Positions 1-18,643 of a stretch of DNA of 64,000 nt are shown here, in pieces. The stretch's first letter is position 1, and every line of letters starts with the position of its first letter. A program made the position numbers and the translations under genes. Origin of the DNA: Thecaphora thlaspeos. Taxonomy: Eukaryota; Basidiomycota; Ustilaginomycetes; Urocystidales; Glomosporiaceae. The notes under the pieces were generated by a model. The model worked only from the letters and a program-made list of their open reading frames with translations. It ran no database searches and was not told the DNA's origin. The stretch is taken from assembly GCA_900291925.1 (NCBI GenBank), contig UWYS01000031.1, positions 44,256 to 108,255 on the forward strand, written 5' to 3'.

Positions 1-223
1 TTAATAACTTATTATTTAATATATTTATAATAATCCATTTAAATAAATAGGTCTATATTTTATAAACAAAGAGTATATAATAATTTAATTAACCCCCGGG
101 TGGGGGGTGGAAAATAGATTAATAGATATTAACTTTGTTAAATTAAATATATTATTATTAACATTTAAAATACTTTTTAAATTAAATATATTATTATTAA
201 CATTTAATAAATACTTTTATTTA
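1..223. other. AT-rich spacer downstream of atp8
   Basis: No gene is seen. A C/G run at about 92-110 stands out from the AT background. An AT-rich unit of about 27 bases is directly repeated at about 142-169 and 178-206. Confidence 0.6.
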
Positions 224-370
224 CTATAGTTTAGTAATGTACATTCGTGTTAGGAATAGCTCTGTAAATGCAGGTAGAATGTATCGACTAAATACAAATA
301 GCAGAACAAATAGTCCTAGAAATGTAAATGAGATTTGGTTAACAAAGTAAAAAGGTAGTAGTTGTGGCAT
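224..370 (-). CDS. atp8: ATP synthase F0 subunit 8
   Basis: This 48-residue protein starts [12 protein letters not shown], has one hydrophobic segment (about residues 13-30, rich in F, L and V), and ends RMYITKL. This is the classic fungal ATP8 pattern: an MPQL start, one membrane helix and a short basic tail, at the usual 48-residue length. The subunit belongs to the F0 stator of mitochondrial ATP synthase in the inner membrane. The ATG is at 368-370. The stop is TAG, immediately followed in frame by TAA, so even if UAG were decoded only one residue would be added. It is too short for most ORF screens. It is the only intact gene in the first 4.9 kb. An atp6 neighbour, usual in fungi, is not seen. 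Confidence 0.93.
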   Translation of the reverse strand: MPQLLPFYFVNQISFTFLGLFVLLFVFSRYILPAFTELFLTRMYITKL

Positions 371-470
371 AGTTCATTTAAATAGAATTGCTTTTAACTA
401 ATAAAAGAATCAGTACTTTATAGTATATAAAAATATAATTTGTTCTATTTACCTATATAGATAAAGACGA

Positions 471-508
471 TAACTCTTAAAGTAAAAACCATCTCTTATA
501 ACATACTT
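471..508. repeat. dispersed 38-bp direct repeat, copy 1
   Basis: Matches 2282-2319 in the same orientation with one mismatch (C/T). Neither copy lies in a gene. Confidence 0.85.
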
Positions 509-794
509 ATTTAGAATAATAAAAATATCTACATATTTAGTAAATAAATAATAACAATGCTTTAGAAAACAGATATAAAACACGTAAAAGATATAATAAG
601 ATTAATCCAATATTCTAAATAATGAGAGAAGAAGAAAAAAATGGTCTAAAAGATTACCGGCATTTTTATTTTTAAAATAGGTGCCTTCCTGAAAAAGAAA
701 GATTTCTTTTTTTATTTTCTACTTTTTTATTTTCTACTTTTTTTACGTTTATTTTCTGATTGAAAAGTACAATAAAAATAGTTTTTTAAAGCGT

Positions 795-829
795 GATTTT
801 TAACTATTCGAATAATAAACAGATAAATA
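795..829. repeat. dispersed 35-bp direct repeat, copy 1
   Basis: Matches 4026-4060 in the same orientation with one mismatch (C/T). Non-coding at both places. Confidence 0.85.
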
Positions 830-1396
830 GTCGAGTTTATCTTTCTTTTATATACTATACACATTAATATAGTATTAAGAATAAAAGGCTTACGTTAATA
901 CCTCCTATACAAAGTTCAGCGAGATAATTAACATTTTTACTTATTAATCGGTATGACAAGTACCATATACATATAAAAGGTATATTACAAACTCTCTTGA
1001 TTCGATGTAATGAAAAAAAGAAATATATATGTATTTTCATTTTTATTCTAAAAAATACGAAAGAAAATATCGAAAGGAAAAAGGGGATAATAAATAGAAT
1101 AAAATTACGTAAGTGTGTAAAAATAGTTATTTTTTTTTTCTTAATTAAGAAAAAAGGAAATGAATTATTCGGTAAACATTAGATACCAGATAGTGTGCTG
1201 TTGCAAAAAATTATAGCACCAGTACAATCAGGTAACTCCAACGTTTTTGGTATTTAACTAGGCACAGACACAGATAAGTTATAAAGGCCATAGGGCTCAG
1301 AACATATAGAATCCAGAAGACTATTACTATTTGCATTTACGCTGTTTTGTAAAAAATCTTTCTTTCTTAAATAAAACTATAAACAGATTTAATTGC

Positions 1397-1908
1397 TTAT
1401 AGCAGTTTAGCCGAGTCTACAACTGAAAGTTGTGAGTGGTTTTCCAGATTAGGAAGATTGTTAGGAATATCCGTATCATTTACGACAAGCTCAAGATCTT
1501 TAAATCGACTTCATCCCTCACTCCTTGAATTCGATCTCCCGTTACGTTATCGTAATCCATTTTTTCAACATTTTTAGCTGCGCTGTTGTGGCTCCAAGGA
1601 TGCGGTAGTTTCGGTGTATCTAGTACAAACTTTTAAAAACTTAGGTCATCCTCTAGTGCTGTATTAATATTATTAAACACTTTTATAACGGATTTACACG
1701 TTCGCCGCGCGTCTTTGAACATTGTTTGATTATTTCGCAGTGTTTCAAAAGCACTGATATAATCCTCATTTATTTTACTCTTAATATCTTGCCGACGTTT
1801 TACCTGCGTATTTTTTCTGTTTAATAGGACCGCTTTATAAAAGCTAATTAGCTTTTGCATAGTTAGTTCAGTAAATACGTTCTTACTTTCGCCTATTGTT
1901 TTTATCAC
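1397..1908 (-). pseudogene. unidentified reading frame with one stop and one frameshift
   Basis: A minus-strand frame opens with GTG at 1906-1908 and runs 91 codons to a TAA at 1633-1635. It then continues in the same frame for about 45 more codons. A one-base shift near 1500 gives a further stretch (DLELVVNDTDIPNN and on) ending at TAA 1397-1399. Read through, it makes about 170 residues, hydrophilic, charged and partly helical, with no membrane segment. Codon choice (ACG, GCG, TCG, CCG, CGG) differs from the CTA/CGA-rich respiratory genes, which suggests an acquired element gene. I do not recognise the family; a ribosomal-protein-like or plasmid-derived gene are untested alternatives. Sequencing error could explain the shift. 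Confidence 0.4.
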
Positions 1909-3150
1909 TTAAATAGAAAATAGTGTACCGCGACTATGTAGTGTGTCGTTTAAAAGTATGACTCAGAATCGTATGGTGAATACTGATTTGTGAATTATAA
2001 CTACGAAAAACTATAAAAAGAGTACAAACACGATTATTTACCCGTGTTTTAATAGTTGATTCATTAACTGAAGATGTTGTTGATTCCGTTTTAAGCCACT
2101 TATCCAGCAGATCGCTGTTGTATTATTTTTATTTGATAGTTGAAGCATATTAAATAACAAAAAAAAAATTTGGATCTATACCTAACCATATTAAAAACAT
2201 TAATTCTATTACAAATAGTGTTAGCTTTACTGATTTTTACCTACATCTTTATTATAATTAAACCGTTTTTAGATTAATAGATAACTTTTAAAGTAAAAAC
2301 CATCTCTTATAACATACTTGTCTATATTGTTGGAAAAACATCTATTTAATAAGAATAATAATTAATTATTACAGATTATAATTAGTCCGACACTATAAAC
2401 AATGAGATAATAAGAAAAAAAGAAAAGTGGAGTAAAAATAGGCCATCTACCTATATTAATCGAATTTTTCATGGATTTTTTTGTATTTTCACAGCTATTA
2501 AATTATAAAGCAGAAAAGAATAGTATTTTTCAAACATCCAAAATCTGTTGATTTTTAATAGTGTTATAGTTAGGCATCGATAAATATTCTTGAATATTTA
2601 GAGTAAATATTTTTGTAGGGGCCTATTATAAGTAATTAGTATTAATATTACAAAGTAACTAATACCGAAAAGAAAAAAGGGAAACTGATTTAATAATCAT
2701 AGAGAATTCTATTTCTGTAAGTAGTTGTATTAATATAAGTAATTCCCTATGTTTTTCAAGATAGAAAAGGGCACCCCGCCGAACAGGTAACGAACGAATC
2801 TCGGATTGTTGTAATATTTACCGCAAATATTCTAAACTAGGTATAGGGCAGTAGAAAAATAAAAAAAAGTAGATGGCAATAAAAAAATAGAATTCCGAAA
2901 CGACGAAGGTCTTTTTTATAAGCCCCAAAACTTGTTAACAATGAATACAGTGAGATAACTTAGAAAAGGTAGAAACCCATTTAATTAGTACCTCATATAC
3001 ACCACGAATAATCTATCGACTATGTTCATCTACTAAATATACTCTATTATAAACATCTGCACCAGATAAAAATAAGAAAAAAACAAAAACAAAAAAATAA
3101 GAAAAGTAGATATAGAGCACATAATATATAGAATAAAAAGAAAAATTATG
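1909..3150. other. non-coding, probably decayed zone
   Basis: No intact gene is seen on either strand. It holds copy 2 of the 38-bp repeat (2282-2319) and a short GC-richer stretch at about 2765-2810. Confidence 0.5.
2282..2319. repeat. dispersed 38-bp direct repeat, copy 2
   Basis: Partner of 471-508, one mismatch. Confidence 0.85.
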
Positions 3151-3312
3151 AGCTATGGAATGGTGTAGGTGAATCTAGTGACGCTGTGTGAGATTCCGGA
3201 AGAATGCGGTTTACCATTTACAAGGATATCGTAGATGATGTAACCAAATAGAACAGTAGCGAAATCACACATCCGTGCATCAGGGTAATCTGGAATACGT
3301 CGAGGCATGAAT
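3151..3312 (-). pseudogene. cox1: decayed second copy of the cox1 3' end
   Basis: The minus strand repeats blocks of cox1 exon 8 (5870-6160) in the same order: the encoded ends PTPFHS, FLVNGK-type, YIIYD/VLFGY and [10 protein letters not shown] are recognisable. Several segments are missing; for example the 15 bases corresponding to about 5917-5931 are cleanly absent. No frame is open, so this is not a working gene. It lies about 2.5 kb downstream of the true cox1 stop in the same orientation, and group I intron sequence sits on its upstream side (3331-3500). It was therefore copied as DNA, not as spliced RNA. Compare the displaced 3' ends of cox3 and nad5. Confidence 0.85.
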
Positions 3313-3330
3313 TTATTCGGTCCTTAACTT

Positions 3331-3500
3331 CTTATTATCACTAATAAGTTTAGACTATGTTATCTTTTATATCCAATAGAATATAAAAGCGGATTATTGT
3401 TAGTGCAACTCACCGATTAGTCGTTGAACTTTCTTAAACCAAATACATTTAGTATACACCTATTTAAGTTTAGCTGCAAGTTGTCTTTTATCTATGACAT
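3331..3500 (-). pseudogene. group I intron 3' core fragment attached to the cox1 tail copy
   Basis: The minus-strand equivalents of the conserved core elements, including the GTTCAACGACTA element and the ACATAGTCT-like element, occur in the same order as at 12100-12330, the 3' part of cox1 intron 2. Both copies also share the TAGCTGCAA-like element further upstream. This is a non-functional remnant. Confidence 0.65.
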
Positions 3501-4439
3501 AAAAAAGAGATCCTAGCAATTCACCGGTTTGGGTTCATAACGGACATCAAAAAATGTTCCAACGGAATATAGTATACATAAATAAGGCAGACTATTTGGA
3601 CAGTAAAAAGAATGGGTTTAAATAGATCGGTATATCTTTCATTGAATAGAGTTAGATATTTCTTAGGGCTCGATAAATTTTAGACAGAAATAAATACGTA
3701 CAACAAATAGTACACTAGTAAAAGCAAGATAAAATTGTAGTGTCTTATAGCAATTAAAAAGACCATTGTAAACATTATTACCGTTCTAAAAATTGCGATA
3801 AAAAATGTGTATTTTATTTTTAGAATCTTCTTAAACAACATAGAATAGTGTAATAGGTAGAATAATAAAACAAAATACCCATTGAGACGGTCGCATCATA
3901 AATTATTGCCATATCCCCAAAAAATAAAAAAAAAAATAAATTAGACAAACAATTAGTAGAAAATGAGCGATTTCATAGAATACACAAATATATCAATACG
4001 ACGTAATCAATCTTTTTTTTAACCCGATTTTTAACTATTTGAATAATAAACAGATAAATAAAGATACAAACCCGCAAAATTTATTATTTGTAGAAATTGT
4101 TCGCAATCCGGCATATGTGAATAGTATTCTGCAGAAATAGAATCTGTAAAAAAGATCGTCAATCATTGATTCAATAAATGAGAAAAAAGATTTCTCGGAT
4201 TATTAATATTGAACTTATCGGGATTAATTTCCATATGCGATTTAGCTACCTTATCAAATCGCGGTGGATTTTTTGATACTTTATCAAGAATACCGCTTTA
4301 ACACGGGGCATAGACGCAATAGCTTGTGCGGACGTGAAATCTTTGTTATAGAACGTTAGTATTTTTAACACTATTCCTATGGTAGTTAGTCCTACTGCTA
4401 TAGCTTGTTGCTTTTTTTAAAAGAGCCCTTTACCTTATT
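3501..4439. other. decayed zone
   Basis: No intact gene. It carries the second copy of the 35-bp repeat (4026-4060). At 4190-4440 the minus strand shows short open stretches that may continue the neighbouring nad2 remnant or a lost endonuclease, but I cannot name them. Confidence 0.45.
4026..4060. repeat. dispersed 35-bp direct repeat, copy 2
   Basis: Partner of 795-829, one mismatch. Confidence 0.85.
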
Positions 4440-4780
4440 CGTCTGGACTATGAATAGTAAAATCTTTATAAACAGTTGGATTTGATACAGGTTCAACACT
4501 CCTAGATTTTTACATGCTTCATTTCCTGTTACTTGTACTAGATTATAGATCTTTTCAAATTGTGTTAGTCCTGTGTAACTATAGATTAGGGCTGTACCTA
4601 GTAGAATAAGAGCCCGTAGAATTAGAGCACCGATACAGTTGTAACATGGAATAGTCGATACGGAAGCTAGTGCTTCAACATGTAGACCGTTAAAAGCGAG
4701 TAGAGCGGAGTAAATTAGAACTACAGATGTAATCCGATTAAATAGACTTGGAGAAAAGAGGAATTTGTACTAGTTGTGAT
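4440..4780 (-). pseudogene. nad2: NADH dehydrogenase subunit 2 fragment
   Basis: The minus strand reads segments resembling two separate parts of fungal NAD2. One is the N-terminal helix region (SVVLIYSALLAFNGLHVEAL). The other is the mid-protein stretch ILLGTALIYSYTGLTQFEKI. Known NAD2 proteins have the same order but with more than 100 residues between these parts. Here they are separated by about 20 scrambled residues, so the copy carries a large internal deletion, and no start or C-terminal part is visible. The intact nad2 must lie outside the window. Assignment rests on recalled family pattern and was not aligned. Confidence 0.6.
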
Positions 4781-4953
4781 ATTAGACCAATTGAAAGCGG
4801 CTATTTAACCTCTATTTTTAAATCCGATTTATTTTAGAACGCGTTCATTTTCATTTTTTCTAAAAAACGAGGAATAAAAGTACCGGATATTTTTATGCCC
4901 CGCTACTTACTATATTTAGAATAGTTTTATAAATGGCGTTTATTTTCTAGATT

Positions 4954-5025
4954 TAAGCGTATTCGGAATCGAACCGAAAATATGAGAGTGGAAGTCCCAA
5001 GTTTTACCAATTAAACTATACGAGT
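4954..5025 (-). tRNA. trnG: tRNA-Gly(UCC)
   Basis: A cloverleaf of 72 nt on the minus strand. The anticodon stem TGGGA/TCTCA encloses loop CTTCCAC, anticodon UCC. The T arm is TTCGG-TTCGATT-CCGAA and the D stem is GTTT/AAAC. The acceptor ACTCGTA/TACGCTT has mismatches C:T and T:C at positions 2 and 3 while positions 1 and 4-7 pair. Mismatches confined to the first three pairs are the hallmark of tRNAs that undergo 5' editing in some chytrids, so this tRNA may need editing to function. Confidence 0.88.
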
Positions 5026-5842
5026 TATTATTCCTATAGAATAATTTAACATTAATATTATTCTAAAAAATATTGGTAACCTTATATAAGTTATATATAT
5101 TAAAAAAGCGAAAATAAAAATAGAAATAATACAATCAAAAAAAGAAATCTTTTTTATATAATACCATAAAAAATAGTACTAAAGAATAGTCTAATAAAAA
5201 GTAGCAGTAAAAAGTAATAAAGATAATGGTTAGCAGAGTGATTCGAAGAGGCCGCAATTAAAGCGTATCTTTTAGAATAGTAAAAATAAAAACGGGTTTT
5301 GTAGTGTACATATACTTATTCTATATTTAAGCCTTAAACTGAACTTTTTCTAAAAAGTTATATGTTTTTCGGATAGGGAAAAACATAGAGCTAAAAAAAA
5401 TATCCATGAAATTATTCTTGTTGTACTATTTTTTGGATTTTATTGGGATTATTAAATGCCTAATTTTTATTGGGGCCTAGCAGAATGGCCCAAAACTATG
5501 TTGAGTCATTAAAAAAGACTATTCTAAAAATTCTGAAAAGAATACAAAAGATCTTTCAATTTTAAGGGCACAAAAATGCATAGGACAGGATTACTGTATA
5601 CGTTTTTATTCTGCGCACAAGTAAAATAACCCGTTACAAGAATAAAGGTTATAACTGCTTACCCATATGCACCTATTATTATATATATATAATATATATA
5701 CGATAAAGACGTTAAGATCTGCATAATACGTAAAAAGAATAATAAGTAAAAAGAATAATAAGTAAAAGAATAATAAGTTAAAAAGAATAATAAGTTAAAA
5801 ATAGTTACAAGAAAAAGGGGGTAATTGCATAATTCTTTAAAA
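5026..5842. other. spacer between tRNA-Gly and the cox1 3' end
   Basis: No gene is seen. Contains an AT palindrome (about 5676-5702) and a short tandem array (5733-5803) just downstream of the cox1 stop. Confidence 0.55.
5733..5803. repeat. tandem array, about 17-bp unit
   Basis: Four imperfect units of the type GAATAATAAGT(T)AAAA follow each other directly. It lies 40 bp downstream of the cox1 stop. Confidence 0.8.
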
Positions 5843-14592
<8,750 letters not shown>

Positions 14593-14814
14593 AGTTTGAT
14601 ACTGTGATATTAACTCCTCAATGTATTCCTTTTATCATAAGACTTAGTGTAAAGTTTATTATTCTACCTTATTTATAGGATACTTTACTTAAATAAATAA
14701 GATTATTACTTAGTAAAAAATATTTCATTTATTAAACTTATAAAAAGGAGAAAAAACTATCTTGATTTTTATAATAACTATATTTTCTATAAATAGACTA
14801 TCCTATTTAATATA

Positions 14815-14903
14815 CGGACAAAAGGAGATTCGAACTCCTAAGGAATGGTTTAATCTTCCAGACAATTAGCAATCGCCTACACTTCGCCAATAGCGGTTTG
14901 TCC
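14815..14903 (-). tRNA. trnS1: tRNA-Ser(GCU), left arm
   Basis: An 89-nt class II tRNA with acceptor GGACAAA/TTTGTCC. The anticodon loop is TTGCTAA (GCU) and there is a long variable arm. The T arm is AGGAG-TTCGAAT-CTCCT. Lies 222 nt upstream of cox1 on the same strand. Duplicate at 61563-61651. Confidence 0.93.
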
Positions 14904-14980
14904 TAGTAACCTATATAATAAAGGTTTTTCGGCTCGCGAGTAAAAACTTTCAATACCTTATTATAAAAAAGGGACGGCGT

Positions 14981-15008
14981 GTTCGGCGAAGCTGCGCTGG
15001 CGCAGAAC
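14981..15008. repeat. GC-rich palindromic cluster
   Basis: GTTC...GAAC ends enclose GCTGCGCTGGCGC. The same core recurs at 22441, 46637, 48141 and 49880, in a genome that is otherwise nearly all A+T. Mirror copy in the right arm at about 61459-61486. Confidence 0.75.
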
Positions 15009-15120
15009 AAGCCGAAAAATACTTTTTCAAACCAAAACAATTTAAGTACGTTTTTTGCTTTAACTATAAGTTATTTATTTCTATATATATTATATAGGAT
15101 CCCTGTGATATATGGTTATA

Positions 15121-15192
15121 GAGGATATAACTCAATGGTAGAGTGTGGTACTTTTAATACCAAAGTTGTAGGTTCAAATCCTACTGTCCTTA
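15121..15192 (+). tRNA. trnK: tRNA-Lys(UUU), left arm
   Basis: Acceptor GAGGATA/TGTCCTT, anticodon stem TGGTA/TACCA with loop CTTTTAA (UUU), T arm GTAGG-TTCAAAT-CCTAC. Complete 72-nt cloverleaf. Duplicate at 61275-61346. Confidence 0.93.
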
Positions 15193-15701
15193 CTATAAAG
15201 ACAAGATAGATAGTACATTTCACATAGAACAATTCGTGGTTTATTGTTATAACTTAAACAGCATAAATGAGAAATTGTATTAAAGCCATTTTTATTTTAG
15301 GCTATTTTTCCTATCCTTATCCGATTGTTCTGCGCTCTTCCGAATAAGCGCTCCGCGCGAACATAGACGATAGGAAAAAATAAAAATAAGATAGCGTATA
15401 AAAATTTTTTAGAATTCTCCTGATAATATAGTCCAGTTTTTATAAAGACCTCTATTATTACTTTAATAATATTCTATACTCTTTTTACAGAAAGGTTTCT
15501 TACTTGTTTGAACTCGTTTTTCAGAGCGCGCGATAATATAAAGATACCAAAAACATAAGGGCCCCCTAATTAAATTCAATATTCTCTTTCTTATCTGCAC
15601 TTTTACAATCTTCAATTAGTAGGACTTATCTATGTAAAAAATCGGCTTTTAATATAAAAAATAATTCTTTTTAATTATATCTTAATTAACCATTATTTAA
15701 T
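15193..15701. other. intergenic spacer in the repeat
   Basis: No gene is seen. A GC-rich inverted motif lies at about 15328-15363 (GTTCTGCGC...GCGCGAAC). Mirror: 60766-61274. Confidence 0.6.
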
Positions 15702-15772
15702 CTAGGATGGATTGAATCGAACAATCATTATCACTACCAAAAAGTGACGTCTTGCCATTAGACGACATCCTA
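15702..15772 (-). tRNA. trnQ: tRNA-Gln(UUG), left arm
   Basis: Acceptor TAGGATG/CATCCTA, D stem GTCT/AGAC, anticodon stem TCACT/AGTGA with loop TTTTGGT (UUG), T arm GATTG-TTCGATT-CAATC. Duplicate at 60695-60765. Confidence 0.93.
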
Positions 15773-16214
15773 TTTATTTGTTATACAAATACACTTACTA
15801 TACATATATTAATACATTTTTCGAATTATTTCCAAAATTTAAGAAAAATGCATTCGGCGCGGGATCATTGCAGCGCGGCTTCTAATCTATTTTTACTATT
15901 TTTGCTAGTATTGTTATACTAATTATAAAAAAATAACTTTGCTGATTATTTGCTCAATACAAACATAATCCGTTCAATTTTAGAATTCAATTCTAAAAAA
16001 GTACTTTTTAGAAATCAGTAACTCACTTAATTGCTACGGTTTTTAATAGCATTTTTAAATCTTTACATTCAACATTGTTCTAGAGTTATACTCGCTTATA
16101 AATAGTATACTTATACTTTATTATTATATAGCAGTTATTTATTTCACGGCTCCTTTTTCCTTTAGGATAAGAAAATTAACGTAGATACTTTATAAACTAA
16201 AAAAAAGTTTTGTT
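15773..16214. other. intergenic spacer in the repeat
   Basis: AT-rich with a small GC island at about 15855-15880. No gene is seen. Mirror: 60253-60694. Confidence 0.6.
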
Positions 16215-16285
16215 TGCCGACTACTAGAATCGAACTAGTGCCAAGTAATTACAAGTTACCTATTCTACCATTAAACTAAGTCGAC
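16215..16285 (-). tRNA. trnT: tRNA-Thr(UGU), left arm
   Basis: Acceptor GTCGACT/AGTCGGC, anticodon loop CTTGTAA (UGU), T arm ACTAG-TTCGATT-CTAGT. Duplicate at 60182-60252. Confidence 0.92.
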
Positions 16286-16576
16286 TTTAGTTAAAAGATT
16301 TTTCTTTATTTTTACGGCCTATCTTTAATTTTCCTAATCCACCTATATGGATAGAGTCGAACAGTCTTTCCTTTCTATGAAAAACCACTTTTTACGCTCT
16401 TTTTCCCCTATCCACCGAAATTAACAAAGGAAAAACGAAAACAAAAAAAAAATTGGTTCTATTTTTATTACCTCTTCTAATTTATCAGAAAATAATAGAA
16501 TAGAGACGCATCTATATGTTTTTCTCTCTAAAAAGGCGCAAAAATGCGATTTATTTGTGCTAGTTTAATAAGCCCA

Positions 16577-16647
16577 TGATCTCTAGGAGAATCGAACTCC
16601 TATTAGTAAAGTGAAGATCTACAGTTTTACCGTTAAACTAAGAGACC
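16577..16647 (-). tRNA. trnE: tRNA-Glu(UUC), left arm
   Basis: Acceptor GGTCTCT/AGAGATC, anticodon stem GTAGA/TTTAC with loop TCTTCAC (UUC), T arm AGGAG-TTCGATT-CTCCT. Duplicate at 59820-59890. Confidence 0.92.
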
Positions 16648-16771
16648 ATATATTCTGTATTCTTTCTGGTTTTCGTTCTAATTTTAGAATCCTATTTTTT
16701 CAGAAGGGCAAAAATATGTTTTTTATTTCCACTTTTTAATTATTATAGCTTTAATTCCGTTTTTCATTTTT

Positions 16772-16844
16772 GAGTACATTCCAGGATTCGAACACTGGTC
16801 TAGCAGGACATGAGTCTGCTGTGCTACCTTTACACTAAAGTACT
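16772..16844 (-). tRNA. trnM: tRNA with CAU anticodon (Met, or Ile2), left arm
   Basis: 73 nt, with acceptor AGTACTT/ATGTACT (one T:T mismatch at pair 6). The anticodon stem GCAGA/CCTGC closes with A:C, and the loop CTCATGT gives CAU. The T stem is irregular (CCAG/CTGG with a shifted loop). It is one of two CAU tRNAs in the window; elongator Met, initiator or lysidine-modified Ile cannot be told apart here. Duplicate at 59623-59695. Confidence 0.78.
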
Positions 16845-17662
16845 TTTAGAATAAAAAATAGATAGTTTAGTTAACAACTTTTTAATTATTTATATTATAA
16901 ATAGAAGAAACAATTAAAAAAGAGACTAGTAATTAATAAAGGTTAAAAACACTACAATAAAAATATTGGTATCTTTTTATAAAATCTGCTATTTTCCCTA
17001 TTTTCTCCGCGCGAATTTTTGGGGGCCTTTTTTTAGTTTAGTTATTCGGTTTAATACTAGTTAGTGTACCCATGTTTCCAGTACCTATATGAATAGATAA
17101 ATGCCTTGCAGGACCCTATTTTAAGTGGCAGAGTTATACAAGCCCTAATCAAATCGAAGATTTGAGAATAATAGGCAAAATTTATTTAGAATATAAAAAT
17201 ACTAAAGAAATATTTAGTTGGATTATAAAAATAATACAGTAGTACGTACATATATTAATACGTAGATAGTATACATCAAGTATTAAGAATAAATATATGA
17301 CGAGAATTTATTCTTTTATTAATACACGTTCGTTTTCGATTTGTACTTTTCTTTTTTTAATAATAAATAAGTAAAATCTCTTTATAGTCAATAGATTACA
17401 AGATGTCTTATCTAATCCATTAGTACTTTTGTAATTACGCATCTTATTAAATACCATCTATTAACAATCAAATAAATTTAATTATGCTAATAGTGCAAAT
17501 AAGTTTACGGCATCGATTGTTCAATCTATTCTAAATTTTCTAAATAGTATTAATTAAAATAAGATGTCTTCTAAATTTTTTCTAAACTTTTCAGAATGGT
17601 TTAGCACAACAATACAGTCTATAACTCTCTTAAATATTTCTTTTTTATTGTTAAAATAGTTT
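16845..17662. other. spacer with a conserved bipartite element and a hairpin
   Basis: No gene. Holds a 39-bp element (17073-17111) repeated near atp9, a hairpin with TCAAATC/GATTTGA arms at 17149-17165, and AT-rich filler. Mirror: 58805-59622. Confidence 0.6.
17049..17111. repeat. bipartite conserved non-coding element, left-arm copy
   Basis: A 19-bp part (about 17049-17066) and a 39-bp part (17073-17111) match 49562-49580 and 49617-49655. The 39-bp part is identical and the first part has one change, but the spacer between them differs (about 6 versus 36 bp). Mirror at about 59356-59418. Conservation with a variable insert suggests an RNA structure or a recombination or processing site; function unknown. 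Confidence 0.75.
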
Positions 17663-17749
17663 CGGACGCGGGGAGATTCGAACTCCCGGTCTCAAATTGA
17701 GACGCCTAGACTCAAGCCAGGTACATTAAACCAACTCTGCCACACGTCC
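17663..17749 (-). tRNA. trnS2: tRNA-Ser(UGA), left arm
   Basis: An 87-nt class II tRNA. Acceptor GGACGTG/CGCGTCC, anticodon stem CCTGG/CTAGG with loop CTTGAGT (UGA), long variable arm, T arm GGGAG-TTCGAAT-CTCCC. Duplicate at 58718-58804. Confidence 0.93.
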
Positions 17750-18643
17750 GGTATTATTTGGGTAGTACCTAAGTTTTCCGACTCTAAAAAATTAGGACGT
17801 AAAATAATATAGAAAATTCTTTCTTTAATAAGGAAAAAATAACGCTAATTTATTAGGGCGAGAAATTAGCACTTTAAAGCACCCTTACCTATATTATTAA
17901 TAATCTTCTACTTATTTATTTTTTTTTAATAAGTTTATTTTAGTAAATAAACTTTTTACAAAAATTACTTTTTAATCTTTTGTTAAAGTATATTCTATAT
18001 TCATCTATTTATTATTTGGTAGTTTCAATTCAATTTTTTTTTTGAATACTGCACTATTCTGTTTATTCACTGCGCTTATTTGTTTTTTTTTTCCTTTGGA
18101 AAAATGCATCGTAGATTAAATTAAGGAACATTTTACTAAGATTCAGTAACTGTATACTACTATACTTTATTTTTAGAATATAATTTTATGTATATAGGTG
18201 TAGGTAGGCGTAATACACATTATATACTAGTGTATTTTCTTACCTTTTTTAAAGCAATCAATTTATAACCATCTTATCATATGGTTTGTTTATAGTATAA
18301 CTTGTGTACTAAATGTTTAAAACAAAACATACTATCTAATCTAAATAGGTATAATAATAGTAAATTTATTGCGTCTTTTTTTATAAAAATATCGAAATTT
18401 TATAACGACCGTAATTGAATGCATTCTTTTATCGTTCTTATTAAAAATGGATATTTTTTAAGGCTTTTCTAAATAACTATATTGTAAATCTAAAATAGAT
18501 AAAGTACAACAAGAAACTAACTAATTGATGTCTGATTAAGATTAGGCTACTGATATAATATATATCCAGTATTAGATAAAACAATTTATCTAAGTACCCG
18601 TACGATCTATAAATATACGATCCATTTACATTTTTATTTATCA
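17750..18643. other. cox3 upstream region
   Basis: AT-rich with no gene. It must hold the cox3 leader, but I see no promoter motif I can name. Mirror: 57824-58717. Confidence 0.5.

Larger units (their letters stand above)
371..1396. other. non-coding zone upstream of atp8
   Basis: AT-rich with no recognisable gene. A lysine/isoleucine-rich open frame at 997-1182 looks like chance translation of A-rich DNA. A 38-base block at 471-508 recurs at 2282-2319 with one mismatch, and a 35-base block at 795-829 recurs at 4026-4060 with one mismatch. This points to past duplications within the first 5 kb. Confidence 0.55.

Noticed and set aside
997..1182. 61-codon plus-strand open frame
   Set aside because: Lysine/isoleucine/phenylalanine composition of plain A/T runs; no domain, no conserved neighbour, no codon bias like the real genes.
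14979..15209. 76-codon plus-strand frame over tRNA-Lys
   Set aside because: It is the tRNA and a GC cluster read as protein.
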